Positions 5,154 through 5,199 of a stretch of DNA of 5,199 nucleotides are shown piece by piece. A model generated the notes under the pieces. The model was not told the origin of the DNA. It ran no database searches and was given only the letters and a program-made list of their open reading frames with translations. The stretch is from contig DMJA01000073.1 of the NCBI GenBank assembly GCA_003451935.1, positions 1 to 5,199 on the forward strand, written 5' to 3'. This DNA comes from Verrucomicrobiota bacterium. GTDB taxonomy: Bacteria; Verrucomicrobiota; Kiritimatiellia; CAIQIC01; Lenti-01. Positions within the stretch are counted from its first letter, which is position 1. Each line of letters starts with the position of its first letter. The position numbers and the translations under genes were made by a program.

Positions 5154-5199
5154 TCAGTTGCGCCAGACGCCGTCGGTCCAGGTGAGGAACTCGTCCCAC
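5154..5199 (-). CDS. C-terminal end of an unidentified upstream protein (partial)
   Basis: Only the last 14 codons are inside the window. In the frame ending at TGA (5154-5156) the minus strand reads WDEFLTWTDGVWRN and stop. I chose this frame because the stop lies just before the terminator and the composition looks protein-like; another frame stays open to a TAA at 5143-5145. The Trp-rich tail is not enough to name a family. The terminator and new promoter imply it belongs to a separate transcription unit. Confidence 0.5.
   Translation of the reverse strand, partial: WDEFLTWTDGVWRN

Overview
The window is a GC-rich bacterial segment in which every credible gene lies on the minus strand, so it reads from right to left. 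It looks like a short-chain acyl-CoA (C4) module from an anaerobic, beta-oxidising or butyrate-type bacterium. The protein flavour would suit a Desulfobacterota/Syntrophales-like organism or another GC-rich anaerobe known from metagenomes, but I cannot fix the phylum from the sequence alone. Antisense reading frames are long and numerous only because of the GC-rich codon positions; I treat them as shadows.

Layout, in transcription order. At the far right (5154-5199) are the last 14 codons of an unknown upstream gene, followed by a strong hairpin terminator (5101-5129). A sigma70-type promoter (5046-5075) then drives a TetR-family regulator (4402-5019). A 22-bp operator-like palindrome (5021-5042) covers the predicted transcription start and abuts the regulator's start codon. 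The regulator overlaps by 4 bp (ATGA) with an acetyl-CoA hydrolase/transferase-family CoA-transferase (3071-4405). After 39 bp comes a complete classical acetoacetyl-CoA thiolase (1829-3031). A 139-bp gap with a terminator/attenuator-like hairpin and a purine-rich leader precedes a 3-hydroxybutyryl-CoA dehydrogenase (832-1689). A 150-bp gap with unusual G-rich heptad repeats in inverted orientation precedes a second, different thiolase (start codon at 681), which runs off the left edge.

How the genes fit together (inference from families): the thiolases interconvert two acetyl-CoA and acetoacetyl-CoA or related 3-ketoacyl-CoAs, the dehydrogenase interconverts 3-ketoacyl-CoA and (S)-3-hydroxyacyl-CoA with NAD(H), and the CoA-transferase moves CoA between a short-chain acid and its thioester. 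The TetR protein probably senses an acyl-CoA or related metabolite and represses its own operon. No crotonase, acyl-CoA dehydrogenase or electron-transfer flavoprotein gene is visible here, so the direction (oxidation or synthesis) is not decided by this window. The least ordinary parts are non-coding: the inverted G-rich heptad arrays around 719-834, one of which starts inside the dehydrogenase stop codon, the hairpin at 1734-1774, and the regulator's leader, which lacks a Shine-Dalgarno sequence and consists largely of the operator.
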